A DNA stretch of 64,000 nt, taken from Phocoena phocoena (taxonomy: Eukaryota > Chordata > Mammalia > Artiodactyla > Phocoenidae). The notes beneath the pieces are model-generated. The model was not told the DNA's origin. It searched no databases and saw nothing but the letters and a program-made list of their open reading frames with translations. The DNA lies in contig NC_089238.1 of the NCBI RefSeq assembly GCF_963924675.1, positions 44,534,879-44,598,878 on the forward strand, read 5' to 3'. This document shows, in pieces, positions 34,021 to 46,726 of the stretch (position 1 is its first letter; each line of letters begins with the position of its first letter). A program made the translations under genes and the position numbers.

Positions 34021-34498
34021 TCAAATTAAAATAAATTTCCTTCTAGATATGAAATTTTGACCATTCTCTATTTTTGCCACTTAAAGTAATTTTTCACGTA
34101 TATCATTAAATCTAAATGTTGGCCAGGCACAAAGAATTTCTACCTAGACTTACTTTTGCACTGAAATGTTTCAACATTAATAACATCTCTTTTTTAAAAA
34201 AAAAACCCTATAAATTGTTTTCTATAGGTCATTTTTCTATGCATCGATTTCTTCCTCAGATTGTTTTGAAGTTAATATTGCAGGTGCCCTGAATTCTGTT
34301 GGAATCTAATCATCTGACATTCAGAAGATATATCAGGGAGTGGTCCAGGGAGCCTGGATTGAACATTAGACCTCAGCCTTATAGGTAGTACATTGAGAAT
34401 TGAACCAGCAGAGTCAAACACATGTTCCTTCTTGCCAAATTTTTATGTTTTAAATATGTAAATAATTCTTTATTGTAAGGTTGTTTAAAAATATGTCG
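34021..34498. other. Non-coding stretch
   Basis: No gene, exon or named repeat is visible. The sequence is AT-rich and ordinary. Confidence 0.45.
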
Positions 34499-34711
34499 TG
34501 GGCTTCCCTGGTGGCGCAGTGGTTGAGAGTCCGCCTGCCGATGCAGGGGACACGGTTTTGTGCCTCGGTCCGGGAAGATCCCACATGCCGCGGAGCGGCT
34601 GGGCCCGTGAGCCATGGCCGCTGAGCCTGCGCGTCTGGAGCCTGTGCTCCGCAGCGGGAGAGGCCACAACAGTGAGAGGCCCGCGTACCGTAAAAAAAAA
34701 AAAAAAAAAAG
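34499..34711 (+). repeat. CHR-type SINE, short form, with intact poly-A
   Basis: Head GGGCTTCCCTGGTGGCGCAG, a damaged B-box (GGTTTTGTGCCT), GATCCCACATGCCGCGGAGC, GAGAGGCCCGCGTACCG and an A19 tail. I see no convincing TSD: the left flank AAAAATATGTCGT and right flank AAGTCATATTCCC do not match. Confidence 0.95.
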
Positions 34712-36554
34712 TCATATTCCCAATCCCATATTAGTTTATTTTTGATTCCTGAAAATTTTAACTTGGAAAAAGATGGAATAACTCATGAGTACTCATATCT
34801 TAATTAGAGTAGGTATGTATTCTAGTTTTTAATCTAGAGTTGCCAAATATATATTTGTGTGTGTGTGTGTGCGTGTATATGTATCCATGCAATGGCTGAA
34901 ATCTGATTAATCCCCTAAATAGATTGAGCACATGCTCAGTGGGAGCATCCTGACCCTGGGCTTTTAGTCAAGGATGTGGTTCTCTTTTTAATGCATATTT
35001 GGGACTGACAGACAGAATCACTAAGGATCAGCAGTCATGGGGAGAAAAGGAAAAACAAGTGAAATGGTAGACTGAAGTGGTATTTAAGGGCCAGTTTCTC
35101 TGCATGCGCTTGCTCTGCAGAAAAGGTCCTAGGGGCTGTGGGGAAATAGGTGGCCTCGGGGCTGTAAGCTAATGCAGCACCGGCTGCTGTTTGCATAGTT
35201 GCACAGCCCTAGGAGAGACCTGGGAAAGCTAGCTTGAATTCCAATGAATATTTACAATTACACTTCTCCGGAGCCGAATGCAATCACAGCGCTCCAGTCT
35301 ACAGGTTTTATGCATCAAAAGAAAATGAGAGGAGAGCAGCAAAAATGGAGTTGCCTTTGGAGAGACCTATAAACACAGATCTCAGCCCTTGTGGCAGAAC
35401 TAAAATGCTATATTTCTGATAGGAGCAATTTATTCTTCGCGCACCCTCCTTGATACTGGGTTTTGAAATGAGAAAGTCTTCAGTAGATGGTTTTAATTCT
35501 GAGCAAGGGAAACGTGTGGAAGGAATTGTATTACATAATTTTGATTTTGTTTTCTAACAGAAGACCTTAAAGGGGGTGAGAAAATCCCTAAGCCCATCAC
35601 AAACTCCCTCTTCTTTCAGTCTGTGTTTTTATCCTGGTCTCATAGATTGTCCTTTCTTCCCAGGGCAGCCCTGGGAAAAGTTTCCACCATTTTGTGTCCC
35701 CAGTTTAAAGCCTTTGGATATTGATTACCAGGAATGCATGCAATCCCCTCACTCGTTTTTTCTCATGAGCTGTTGATCCACACCAAAAATCTGGGGAAAA
35801 CTGGATGCGAAAAATTAGTCAGAGCCTCTTGGACCCAATGAGGCAATTTTAATTTTCAGAGGTGCCAGACTGGATGAAATTGAATGTTTTAAAAGGACTC
35901 TTATCAGAACCTGGTCTTGTGGTTCAGCTGACTAATCCCTTAGACTATCGAGATTTATATTGGATTATTTGCTAGCAGGTTGGGTTGCTGCACTAAGCAG
36001 AAGTCCTCTCTACTACCCATCCATACTTTTACCTACTTAGCCCATTTTTTCCCATCAAGATACTACTGTCTCTCATCATTCACCTTCTTGCTGACCCCTT
36101 CTACCACTAATCCACACATCCTTTCACATATCTATCTATCCACTTGCTTGTATATATACAAGCTTGAAGCTAAGGGAGAACAGTCATGTGCCTGTATTTG
36201 TGTGACTAGCCATTGGTAAATCTGAGAAAGCATGTTTCCTTCTCAGATTATAATTCCTCAGATTCTTAGTTGGTTCTAGACACAGTGGAATTGCCAAACC
36301 ACTGCGGGAAAAAAAGAAGTTTTAGGTTCCCATGGTGTCCATCAGCCTTCCCCTATTCTTTGTTGTAGATAAATCATATTTTGTCATTCATACATAAGTG
36401 CTATGCAAACACAGCTTCAGGGAATTCCTCCTTTCAACTAGATTGCTGCCTCTAAACTTTCCTTCAAAGAAATTCTGTAGCCACTATAGTCATCATTTAG
36501 TAAGTCCCTACTGTATACAAAGCAGCATATGGTCAATGAATGTGCAGTACATGT
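34712..36554. other. Repeat-poor non-coding stretch with conserved-looking DNA
   Basis: A short GT/GTGC run lies at 34856-34877. The part 34920-35420 holds an ATGCATAT word, GC-richer single-copy DNA and no repeat or exon; it is the best conserved non-coding candidate in the middle of the window, by appearance only. Confidence 0.35.
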
Positions 36555-36845
36555 GTAAATATTTGTTGTAAAAATCCATGAATCCAGAATAGGGAAATCT
36601 ATAGAAACAGAAAGTAGATTAGTGGTTGCTTAGGGCTGGGGAGAATGCAGTGGGGTGGGAGGAAGTAGAGGAGTGACGGGTAAAGTGTACAGGGTTTCTC
36701 TTTGTGTTAATGAAAATATTTTTAAATTACCTGTGATGATGGTTGCACATATCTGTGCATATACTAAAAATCATTGAATTGTACACTTTAAATGAATAAA
36801 TTTATGGTATGTGAATTATTGCCCAATAAATCTGCTTACAAAAAA
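36555..36845 (+). repeat. L1 LINE 3'UTR fragment
   Basis: 'gaatagggaaatctatagaaacagaaagtagattagtggttgcttagggctggggag', 'gtaaagtgtacagggtttctctttg', 'gatggttgcacatatctgtgcatatactaaaaatcattgaattgtacactttaaatg' are L1 3'UTR words, ending in an A-rich tail. Same family as the 3' part of 3895-4812. Confidence 0.85.
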
Positions 36846-38564
36846 AGAAAAGCAATTTATAAGCCATACTAAAAAACTATTAACTCAGTACTCTATGACT
36901 GTACCCAATATTTTTAGATAAAGAATAGTGTCATCCATTGTGTTGACTTTTCAGAAGTTTGGTTCCAACCAACTTTTAGCTATTTTTAGTAGTCCAACCT
37001 ACTGTTAAGTGGCAAACATTGGCCAACAATGTTAATATCCAAAATAATGGCCAGAGGTCATGAAAGAACTGCCCAGAGAAGAGTTCCCAACATTTTTACT
37101 TGCATCTGTGAAATAAATGGATTTTCTCTTTAAATGACTTCAGAAAGGGCAATACTCATTTACAGATATAAATTCTGGTGTGTACGTTTTTTAAAAAAGT
37201 CATTCTTCACATATCTATGTATGTATTGGTACATACATATAATTGGGAATACGTAAAGTATACAGTGTGTGCACACGTGTGTGTATTTGTATGTTCAATC
37301 TTTGATTTGTAACAGAACAAGTAGAAGGAAATGGAAATAATTTTTTTTCTACTTATTCGTTCAACAGACATTTATTAGGCTCCTAATATATGGCACAAAA
37401 ATCATATGACAAATTTTTCAAGATAATCCCTTATCTGATTCCATGGGGATAATCCAGATTTTTTGTAAATTCCAGAATTTAGACCAGAGACCAAATAATA
37501 CATCAATGCTTAAGAGCAAACTTTGTAAGATAACCAGCAGAGACTGGAGAAGTTCTTTGGCAAATATTTTTTAAAGCTCCTAAACGTGCCTTTGACCAGG
37601 AGAATATCCAAATGTGGTATAGCTAATTGTCTTGGCAATAACTTATGTATGGTTTCCATTGACCTACAAAGAGGAATCCATCTTCAATTCTTCCATTAGT
37701 TTCAGGTCCTCCAACCCTAGGTACTATGTAACTTTTACCAAAATGCTTCCCGTTGGCCCTATTAACTGATGAAAACTGCATAATAATACAACAGGAGAGG
37801 ATGTTGTAGGTATTGGTGGTACCTTTGAAATCCTGTCCACTGTGCTAATGATCTTTGGATAAAAGAAGTCGCTTGTATATTTCTATAGAATTATTTTAAG
37901 TTTTTGTCATTTTTCCTTGTGCTAAAAATGTACTAAGTAAAGTCATAATAACTAGCTAACTAATTGCCTCCCCCACTGATGTTCAACTTCTATAGCAACT
38001 GGGTTTGAGTGGAAATTTAGCCAGAAAATGATTTCTGTGAACTCAAGTGAAACTAATGATACCACCACATAAGAGTAAAACTGCCACCATCGTATAAAAA
38101 AAGCGCAGAGCAGATTGATATCTAAGAGAGGCCCTTTCAACCCTGCAGGCAGTGGTGTTTTCAAAAGTTTGCAAGCCGACTATTTTATCTGGTATTGTTT
38201 GAATGTTCAGATGTCCCCCAGAAGGATAGCTACATATTTTTCTAACCTTGAAATAGACATTCAACGGGAAATAATGAGATTTGCCTGTACATTTCTGCTA
38301 ATATATCAGTTCTCATTAATGGTTCATACAACCAAGATTTAGTTCCTTGGTCAACTTGAATCTCCAACCCACCTTCCAAAACTATTAGTTTGTACTGGTA
38401 ATATATGACTTTTATTACCGTGGGAAAAAATGTTATTTATATACAAAGCTATAATCTACTTGGATTCCTACCTCTGGGTAACTATTGGTCAGTCACACCA
38501 CCCTTTTATGTTTATGAGTACATTTATAAAATACACAAAATGATACCCAGAGGAATAAAGGAAC
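36846..38564. other. Non-coding stretch, AT-rich
   Basis: No gene or named repeat. The part 37180-37290 is simple, with TATGTATG and GTGTGTATTTGTATG words. Confidence 0.45.
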
Positions 38565-38740
38565 CAACATTTGTTGCAAATATACTACATGCCAGCTGTT
38601 GTACTTGATATTTCATTGTAATCCTCAAAATAACTTTACAGTCAATGAGATTCCCATTTTATAAAACAAGAAAATGGAAGTTCAGAGTCCTTCAGCCTGT
38701 GACCTTTGACGAACAGTGGTACAAGGCTTCAAACCCAAGT
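38565..38740 (-). repeat. MIR SINE relic, antisense
   Basis: 'atatttcattgtaatcctcaaaataactttacagtcaatgagattcccattttataaaacaagaaaatggaagttcagag' is a short, diverged reverse MIR core. Confidence 0.6.
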
Positions 38741-38829
38741 GGAAAGTCAAAATCTTTTAAAATGTTCAAGGTCCTACATGTACATACACACCCCTCCCCA
38801 CCCCTTTTATCTCGGATCTCATTGTCTCG

Positions 38830-39235
38830 TCTCCTTCCCTGTCCTCCAACCCTGCAAGCCTGTTCCCACCTCAAGGCCTTTTCACTGGCTGTTCTGCGGC
38901 CTAAAACCCCCTCCCCCTATATCTAAATGGCTCATCCCCTCACGTTCTCCCGTCTTGACTCAAATGTTACCTAATAGGTGAGGTTTCTACTGATCATCCT
39001 ATTTAAAGACACCACCCACTCCGCAGTCACAATCTTTCTTACCCTGATATTTTCTTTTCCTGTAGCGGTTTTCTACCCTCTAATGTTATCTTTATTGTTT
39101 GCTGCCCTCACTAGAATGTATGCTCCACTAACACATAGATTGTTGTCTGTGTTGTTCTTTGATGCCTCCTCAGCAACCAGAGCTGTGCCTAGCATATAGT
39201 GGGGGCTCATTACGTATTTATTACAGTAAATGAGA
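38830..39235 (+). repeat. L2 LINE 3' end
   Basis: 'tgttcccacctcaaggccttttcactggctgttctgcggcctaaaacc' matches the L2 'cctcagggcctttgcacttgctgttccctctgcctggaa' block, followed by 'actcaaatgttacctaataggtgaggtttctactgatcatcctatttaaa', 'ctagaatgtatgctccactaac' and 'ccagagctgtgcctagcatatagtgggggctcattac'. Confidence 0.9.
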
Positions 39236-39500
39236 GACCTGATGACCTCAAAGCCTGTGCTCCTTCCTCAAATGACCCCAGTAATGAGCATCTGGGTATA
39301 TTTTAAAATATTATTAGTCTAAATCTCTCTTTCTGCTCCCCAGTTTCTCCATCTCATCAAATAATGAGGAACAAACCCTCCCCTCAACTACCTGGCTTGT
39401 GTTTATGTGACTGAGGAACGGGAGGGGCAAGACATTGTTTCCCTCATAACATTGGGCCTTTCTGTTATATGTGGGGCTGTGGGAAGATGACCTGTGTTCT

Positions 39501-39503
<3 letters not shown>

Positions 39504-39542
<39 letters not shown>
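39504..39542. repeat. (TG)n microsatellite
   Basis: About 19 TG units without interruption. The flank 39236-39503 shows no named repeat or exon. Confidence 0.96.
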
Positions 39543-39544
<2 letters not shown>

Positions 39545-39748
39545 GGGCCGAGATTGTCATCTTTATAATTCATTCCCCCAGAAGGGGATTGATAACTCTC
39601 TCTGCTAGCTACCCCACAAGCTTGGTGAGTGTGCCATGGTGCTGGGCAAGCATGGAGACCAAACACCCAGAGGGAAGGAAAGGAGCTCTTTCCCCTCTGC
39701 CTGCTTGTAGCCTCCTAGGTCCGAAGAAGAGGTCTGTGCTCTGTTTGG

Positions 39749-40136
39749 CATTTGCAGTCTTGTTTTTGTTTTTTTTATAAATTTATTTATTTATTTATCT
39801 TTGGCTGCGTTGGGTCTTCGTTGTTGCACGCGGGCTTTCTCTAGTTGCAGCGAGTTGGGGCTACTCCATTGCAGTACATGGGCTTCTCACTGCGGTGGCT
39901 TCTCTTGTTGCGGAGCATGGGCTTTAGGCGCACGGCCTCAGTAGTTGTGGCACGTGGGCTCAGTAGTTGTGGCTCGCGGGCTCCAGAGCACAGGCTCAGC
40001 AGTTGTGGAGCACGGGCTTAGTTGCTCCGCGGCATGTGGGATCTTCCCAGGCCAGGGCTCGAACCCGTGTCCCCTGCATCGGCAGGTGGACTCTGAACCA
40101 CTGCGCCACCAGGGAAGCCTGACATTTGCAGTCTTG
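39749..40136 (-). repeat. CHR-type SINE, long form, antisense, with target-site duplication
   Basis: Body 39763-40122: head at the right (GGCTTCCCTGGTGGCGCAGT), B-box GGTTCGAGCCC intact, tail TTTATTTATTTATTT at the left. TSD CATTTGCAGTCTTG at 39749-39762 and 40123-40136. Confidence 0.96.
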
Positions 40137-40546
40137 AGGGATGAAAAATAAATCTGAGCTTGGATTACATTTCTAGTTGGTTAAAATTCAGAATTTCATA
40201 ATGAACAGTCACAAGGCTTAATGGATTTTGTGCTCTGCTCTCACTGTTGGATATTTGTTGAAATTCAACATGGAACTAATTCATCTTTGAAAGCCATCTT
40301 AAACTTTCTAATAACCCCTAAACCTGTTGGAAGAAAGGCAATGACAGAAAACAAATTCTTATCATTTCATTGGTGTAGTTCTTTGTAGGCCTGAAATGAA
40401 CTCACTTTTTTCAGTTTACTAAAAATATATATTTTTTGGCTGACTTGATATATAATAAGGGAAAATAGGTGGCTATAAAACCTTGGAAATGGTTAATTAA
40501 AAACCTTTTTTTTTTAATGCACAAGCTATCTCCTTCCAGACTTTTT

Positions 40547-40587
<41 letters not shown>

Positions 40588-43555
40588 TTATATACTAGAA
40601 GGAAATTTAGTAAGTTGTTATTTCTGAATTGTAAGATTCAGGGTGATCTTTATTTTCTTTATATGTCTGCATATTTTTCAAATTTTTTACCATAAAGTTG
40701 TATTGTATTTATAACCACAAGAGCAATTACTTTTATTAGTCATGTTTAGAAACTTTACATCATTTTCTTTGAAGATCTACAGAAGGTATTCCTATATTCA
40801 TTGTGTTGCTTTGAATCTATTTGCTCTTTCTTAAGCCCTGCCATGACACTAAAAGCAACAAAAATGTTTTACTAATTAAAAGACACTTTAATATTTTTTT
40901 CACGCTTAAAAGGCATTTTAAAAACCATGAAACCATTTATTCAGTGGGCTTTTTTTCTTCTGGAACTAATGAAAGCACACACACACAACATGTATATATT
41001 TTTTTAACTTTGGAGAATGGATCCATAGAAAATGGTGCCCCCCATCTCCCACCTCCCTACACATCCATCTACTTCAAATTTTTTTAATTTCTTAATATAT
41101 TTACCAAAGGTCCTGGGGTCATATCTAAAGTACTTATCTGGTCAACTTACAGATGAAGAAAACAAAGACCCAGCTGGGAGATGCTGAAATGGAGGTACCT
41201 CCTTTTGAGCCCAGGCTTTCAGAGAGGTAAACTACATACCTAATCCTTCCTAATAGATTCCAGAAAGAACACGGATGAAACTTCGCTTGATCTTTTTTTT
41301 TCTTACACATATTTAATACTTTGAGAGCTTATAACCAAAAAGCAGTATTTAAAGAAACAGGTCACTTTTATTATATACAGCAGTTAGCAAGATACTACCT
41401 TGAGTAGCTGTTTAAAGGGATCACACTTCAAAAGGTAATTGACCTAAATTCTCCTTCCTCCTCTGCACTCCAGTGAGTCTTGCCCATGTGCAGCCCTCCC
41501 ATGCATCTCACACATGCAAGAGATACAGTAGGGTCCTGGGAAGCATGAGAATCTAGGCCACTATGATTAAAACTAATTCAAACATTATTTTAATGCCTGT
41601 GTTTAGTTTGCTAAGAATTTTCAACTTCAGTGGGCGCCTAAGGGCTGACAGCTCCACTCTGGAATGAATCAGAAGTTGATTTATAGAGAAGAACACTTTA
41701 AAGTGATTACACCTGCTCTGGTCCCATCTGGTTGGGGGATGATGAAATGGAGTTCTATGTCTCTGCTTTCAAAGTGTTTGTAATGATTTGATCATAAGCA
41801 ACATTACAAAACACACATATCTGAAAGACGAAACTGTACCAGGAGCAGCCTAATGTTACCTAATTTCTTTTATTAATCCCACAAAGAACACTAGTGCAAG
41901 AACTCTTAGGGGGCGGTGGGGGGGGCATATGGTCACAAATTCAGTCACATTATTTGGTGATGTTCGCATTCCAAGGTCGTTTCATTGCTCTGCCCCCATG
42001 TTGCATTTTAGCTTGTAAATTATCTGCTAGTAATAGTCTTAGGATAAGTGTGTAACTGGTTAATGTTTTTTACGACCTACGGGAACACCAGTTTAAAGTT
42101 TTAAATATCCAACATATTAACTGGTTGTAGAAATCCTATCAGCATCAACTAACCACTGTTGCAGACATTTTTGGAACAAAATGGAATCAACAAACATCTT
42201 TGGTACATCATCTTTCTGGAGTGTTTTTGTGGCTTTCTCCCATTATTTTGGAAAATAATGTTGTTGCTATCATTTCAGAACACTTAAAGAAGCAGACTTG
42301 GCATTGAAGTTCTGACTCATTTATAAAGCCATATGTTACAAATCACAGCTTTCTGTTTGGTACAAGGTGGATTACAGCAGATGTTAAGTTGGAAGATTTT
42401 TGTATTACCTGAGGTTGTCTGCTAGCAAAGAAAGGCATGGGGACAAATTTCTAACTAATATTCATATTTCTTGTATGTGTCATTGTATTAGCAAGTATCC
42501 TCATTGTGTGTTCCTCAAACAAAACCATAGCCATCGCCCTTTAAATTATAAAATTAAACAGGATTTAAAAAGAGATATACACTAAGCCTTTGTTAAATAA
42601 AGAGTGAAGAAGGCAAAAAAAAAAAAAGATGAGATAGGGAAATGGCTGGGGGAAGGAAACAAAATCAAGCTCCTTGGAGCCTAATATTATATGAATATGA
42701 GCAAAAACCCATAAGAAGTCACTTAACAATGAGGTCAAGAATGCTGAATAATTTAACATACCCTTGGATCTTGATTTGTGACTGTCCAAAACTAATATTT
42801 CACAAGCCACATTGCACCTTGTCACAGAGTCCTATTTCTCCCTCAAGATAATGCCCAAGTATTAATGGACCCAATTTGGTGGAAATCACCTAATTGGCTG
42901 CAGTCACTTCAACTGGAACGTGACATTTTGGATTGTTCTGTAGTCACAAGGATAAGTTAGAAGCTTGAGCAGCAGAATTGCTCTTCGTGATAATTGTAGC
43001 AGAAGCTTGTGTTATCACCGAAGCTTATTATTTTGCAAGTTGTACACTCAGCTTTTTGTAAAAATTGTACTGTAAGGAAAAATCCCTGAGGATGCTTCTT
43101 TTCTCTCCTGGTTCTTTTAACACCCCCAGAGGAGGATGACCAAACAAAATCCTATGTGATTGTGTTTAAGTGCACTTAACAACATACCACTTGATAAAAT
43201 ATCTTAGTACCATGAATTAAACAGTTCCTTAATTCTCTGTATTCTTTAGGTTTTGTGCTTATTCAGCTAACCAAATTACTGCTAGTGAATGACATCAGTA
43301 AGGGCACTCTTTGTGTCTTAGGGAAATTGTGTACCTACCTCTCCATCGGACAGGTAAATGAGGAGTAAGAAGTCTGCTTCTTGCTAGCACTGTCATTGGC
43401 TTCCATTCTGTGCATAAGCATTGTGACTGTGAAAACAGTAAGCTTATTCCTGCACAGGTGAGGGCACCAAACAGTGGACATCTTTCTCTGATTAGTAATT
43501 CTTTGTTTTTCTATAATGCTTTATAGTTTCAGGAGGACATATCTTCCCTCCTCCC
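40137..43555. other. Long repeat-poor non-coding stretch
   Basis: Except for a (TG)n run at 40551-40586 I see no named repeat, and no exon, in 3.4 kb. Blocks at about 42000-42400 and 42860-43330 are mixed in composition, with TAATTA- and CAAT-type words, and may be conserved non-coding DNA. Confidence 0.4.
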
Positions 43556-43559
43556 TCTC

Positions 43560-43960
43560 TTCCTTCCTTCCTTCTATATTCATTGAGTAAATAAGACGAT
43601 CCAGGCCCTGTGTTGGGTGCTGAAGATACAAAGATAAATGAAACATAGTCTCTGTCCTCAAGGAGCTCCCTGGTTAATAAGGGGAGAAAGAAGAATAACC
43701 AATTACTTATAATCCTGTGCAATGAGTGCTCTAACCATATGTATTACAGAAAATGCTAAGAAGTCTGGAAGCCTTACAGAGAAGGTAATTCTGGGGCCAG
43801 AAAGATGAACAGATTTTTTTCAGTTGGAGAGTGGGGAGTGATGAGAGGGGATTGGTGAAATGATTGCCTCAGGCAGAAGGGACAGCAGGTGTTAAGGATA
43901 TCAAGATGTGGAATATGTGGCAGGTGAGGCCACATCAGAAAGGGATCATATGTGCCTTTG
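43560..43960 (-). repeat. L2 LINE 3' end, antisense
   Basis: Reads reverse L2: 'ttcattgagtaaataagacgatccaggccctgtgttgggtgctgaagatacaaagataaatgaa', 'tctctgtcctcaaggagctccctggttaataaggggag', 'gatgaacag', and 'attgcctcaggcagaagggacagcaggtgttaagg', in the same order as the antisense L2 at 59655-60345. Confidence 0.75.
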
Positions 43961-43964
43961 TGAA

Positions 43965-44048
43965 ATAATAGAATATATGTATTCTATTATTTATTATAGA
44001 ATTTATTATTTCATGTATATATATATATGAAATATAGATAGATAGATA
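43965..44048. repeat. AT-rich and GATA simple repeat
   Basis: A nearly perfect palindromic segment (GAATATATGTATTCTATTAT and its neighbours) grades into TATATATA and GATAGATAGATA. Low complexity. Confidence 0.8.
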
Positions 44049-44059
44049 TATCTGCCCCC

Positions 44060-44790
44060 AGTTCCACTCCTAAATCCCTTGAAATTTCCTGGGTGATAGG
44101 AGTGTCTTTTATTCTAATGAGGTGACTCTTCGTGGGCTCATGGGTACCTTCAGAATGGGGGTTGGTCACCAGAAAGACTAAGCGGTGATTAGAAGCTTGG
44201 AACTTTTGGCCCCAGCCCCCATCCTCCAGGAAGGAGAGAGAGGCTGGAGATTGACTTAATGATTGATCATGTATTATGTGATGAAGCCTCCATGAAAATC
44301 CCAAAAGTATGGGGTTCAAAGAGCTTCCGGGTCAGTGAACACATCTGTGTGCTGGGAAGATGGTGTATCCCGACTCCATGGGAACAGAAGCTCCTGTGCT
44401 CTGGGTCCCTTCCAGATCTCACCCTATGTATCTGTTCATCTGGTTGTTCATCTGTATTCGTCATCATATCCTTTATTATATAATAAACTAGTAAACGTGA
44501 GTTCTATGAGCTGTTCTAGCAAATAATTGGACCCGAAGATGGGGTCGTGGAAACCTCCAATTTGTAGCCAAGTCAGACAGAAGTTGTGAGTAACCTGGGG
44601 ACCCTTGACTTGCAATTGGCATCTGAAATGGGGAGCAGTCTTTGGGGAATAAGCCCTTGACCTATGGGGCCTGTGCTAACTTTGGTTAGTATCCTAATTG
44701 AATTAAATTGTAGGACACCCAGCTGGTGTTAGAGAATCGTTTGGTGTGGAAAACCCACACATCTAGTGTCAGAAGGGTTTGAGAAGTGTT
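44060..44790 (+). repeat. Old interspersed repeat, LTR-like, family not named
   Basis: The text 'gtgatgaagcctccatgaaaatcccaaaagtatggggttcaaagagcttccgggtcagtgaacac', a poly-A-signal-like AATAAA at 44481-44486 and 'gagttctatgagctgttctagcaaataattggacccgaag', 'ggacacccagctggtgttagagaatcg', 'gaaaacccacacatctagtgtcagaagg' is a widespread mammalian repeat whose class I cannot fix from memory; an internal poly-A signal suggests an LTR. The frames at 44011-44526 overlap it and are not genes. Confidence 0.5.
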
Positions 44791-44999
44791 GTGAGTACAA
44801 GTAAAGGAAGACAGAAGAGTTTTCCTAGACAGTCTTGTCCAGGTGTCTAGACAAGTCAGCAAGCTTCTTTGAGCTTAGGAGATACACAGAGTCTATTTAA
44901 CACTTCTCCATGCAGCAATAATTGGACATTAATGCTATTAATGGGCTTTTAGCAGCAGTCCATTACATATAGGGTTATATATTTTTCCTAGGCACTGGG

Positions 45000-45100
45000 T
45001 GCTATTAGCCAATGAAAGCTAATGTGACAACTGTAGCCTCCTCTGTCAACCAATGAGCATCAGCGTATCACTCTGCAAACAGTCTTACCCAATGAGCGTT
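45000..45100 (+). promoter_or_regulatory. Three evenly spaced CCAAT boxes (NF-Y-type)
   Basis: AGCCAATGA (CCAAT at 45009-45013), AACCAATGA (45050-45054) and ACCCAATGA (45089-45093) all fit the NF-Y core RRCCAATSR or miss it by one base, are on the same strand and sit 41 and 39 bases apart. Regular spacing near four helical turns is typical of NF-Y-bound promoters and LTRs. A TATATATTTTT lies about 30 bases upstream of the first. No transcript start is proven. Confidence 0.5.
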
Positions 45101-45645
45101 CTACCACACTGCCGGAGTTGAGTGTCTTTTGCAATGCTGATGTTTATTCTGCCATGACCTCTCTTTTTGCAATTTATTTTTTCTCTGAGAAGCAGTTTTG
45201 ATCCATGTGGCTAACAAAAGGTGTGCAAGTGCTGGTGCTGGAGCAAAGAAATAAAGAGTATCATGCTGGGTGTTCAAATACAAGTGCGATAGCAGCTGCT
45301 CAAGTGAATTTCAAGGAAATGGGTGGAGAGAGAGAGTAACAATCAGCAGACAATTAGAGACCCTCGGCAGTCTGACTTTGGGAAGGGCACCATATAGAGC
45401 AGGGCATCTTGGGAAGACTGCGCAAAACCTGGCTGCAGGGACCTTGTGACCTCAGGGAAACTGGAGGGAACAAAATGGCCATTGTCAGCCATTGCCATAA
45501 TATTCGGAACACCTCTTTTGTAGGGTCTACACTTTCATGACCTTGTGCAGTACTAATTCAGGTGGTACACCCCTTTCCTGAAATGAGTGCACCCCTGTGC
45601 AAAAAAGAGTAAATGGGAAATCCATGGTTTATTAAGGTGTACCTC
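45101..45645. other. Non-coding stretch
   Basis: No gene or repeat I can name. The small minus frame at 45101-45283 has no domain. Confidence 0.4.
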
Positions 45646-45647
45646 TG

Positions 45648-45870
45648 GGGCCAGGCCATCTGGATTTCAAACTGAGCTCCACCAATGACCAGCTGTATCA
45701 TCTTGGATATTGAACCTCACTGACCTCAGTTTCCCTATCTGTAAAATGGGAGTAACAACACTACCTACCAAACGAGGTTATTGTGAAAATAGAATAGTAC
45801 TTGTAAAGTGCTTAGAATAGTGCCTGGCACATATTAAATGCTTGAAAATATTAACTATTATTATTACTGC
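45648..45870 (+). repeat. MIR SINE relic
   Basis: 'ggccaggccatctggatttcaaactgagctccaccaatgaccagctgtatc', 'ctgacctcagtttccctatctgtaaaatgggagtaacaacactacctaccaaacgaggttattgtgaaaatagaatag' and 'ttgtaaagtgcttagaatagtgcctggcacatattaaatgcttg' are a good MIR match in order. Confidence 0.93.
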
Positions 45871-46726
45871 TGTTATTGTTATTTAGTTTTCTGTCTGTAA
45901 AATGCAGAAAATTGACTAGATCCCTGAGGTGTCTCCCAGTTCTAACATTACCTGAATTTGCCAATCCCATTCATCCTAGGAAAAAAACTGTCAACTCAGG
46001 TTTTGACTGCCCCCATCAAGGTCACATGGGGAGTAAAAAGTAAGATGCAAAGCCAGAATTGGAACCCAGGTCGGCCAGCCCCTAATCATGTGCCCTTTGT
46101 GCCCCTTGATGTACCAAAAGCTAACCAGAGTGTTACCCAGAGGGGCCAGAGGGGCCCCTCACTCTTTAACTTCCCCTTCCCAAGGAGTCACAGAAACTCA
46201 GCCACTCATTTGTTTTTGTTTTTTAACCCTTTCCATTCCTCTGCAAATCAAGATGGAAAGTGGCAAGCCTGGGGAGCAAAAGGGAATTTGTTGCCTTGGA
46301 AGATATACAACTAATGTTAGAATATTCCTCCCAGCATTTACAGCTCAAGCCCCTGCTGTTGGTCCCAGTGCCGTTAGGAGACTGATCATCCTTGCAGGGC
46401 AAGTAGTCCACTTTGCATCCAATGCTACAGTCAGTTTGCAGAAAAGACAGATCTTTGGATTTGGTCCTTTGTTTTAACTCCCCTTTGCTTTTGTTTTATG
46501 TGGCTAGAATCCTAGCCTTACTTGTTCCCCTTCTGCCACAATTATGGCCATTCTGCTCAGTAAAGACAGAGGAGAACAGAGAGAGAGATGAAGGGGGACA
46601 TACTTCCAGCAAACTGACCTATCCTCTAGTGTCAGTCTTGGTAAATTTTGCTTTTCTTTCCTACACTTACGAAGCCTACTTACATGTAGAAGAGACTCTT
46701 GGCTCTCACTCCTGGGAATGAAGCTT
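45871..46726. other. Non-coding stretch
   Basis: No named repeat. Overlapping plus frames at 45958-46721 have no domain and no consistent splice signals, so they are not called. Confidence 0.4.

Noticed and set aside
39504..39542. CRISPR-like or other spaced repeat arrays
   Set aside because: All regular repeats in the window are di- or tetranucleotide microsatellites; none has spacer-separated repeats.
44011..44526. Overlapping open frames of 60-100 codons
   Set aside because: They lie inside the old LTR-like repeat at 44060-44790 and occur on both strands.
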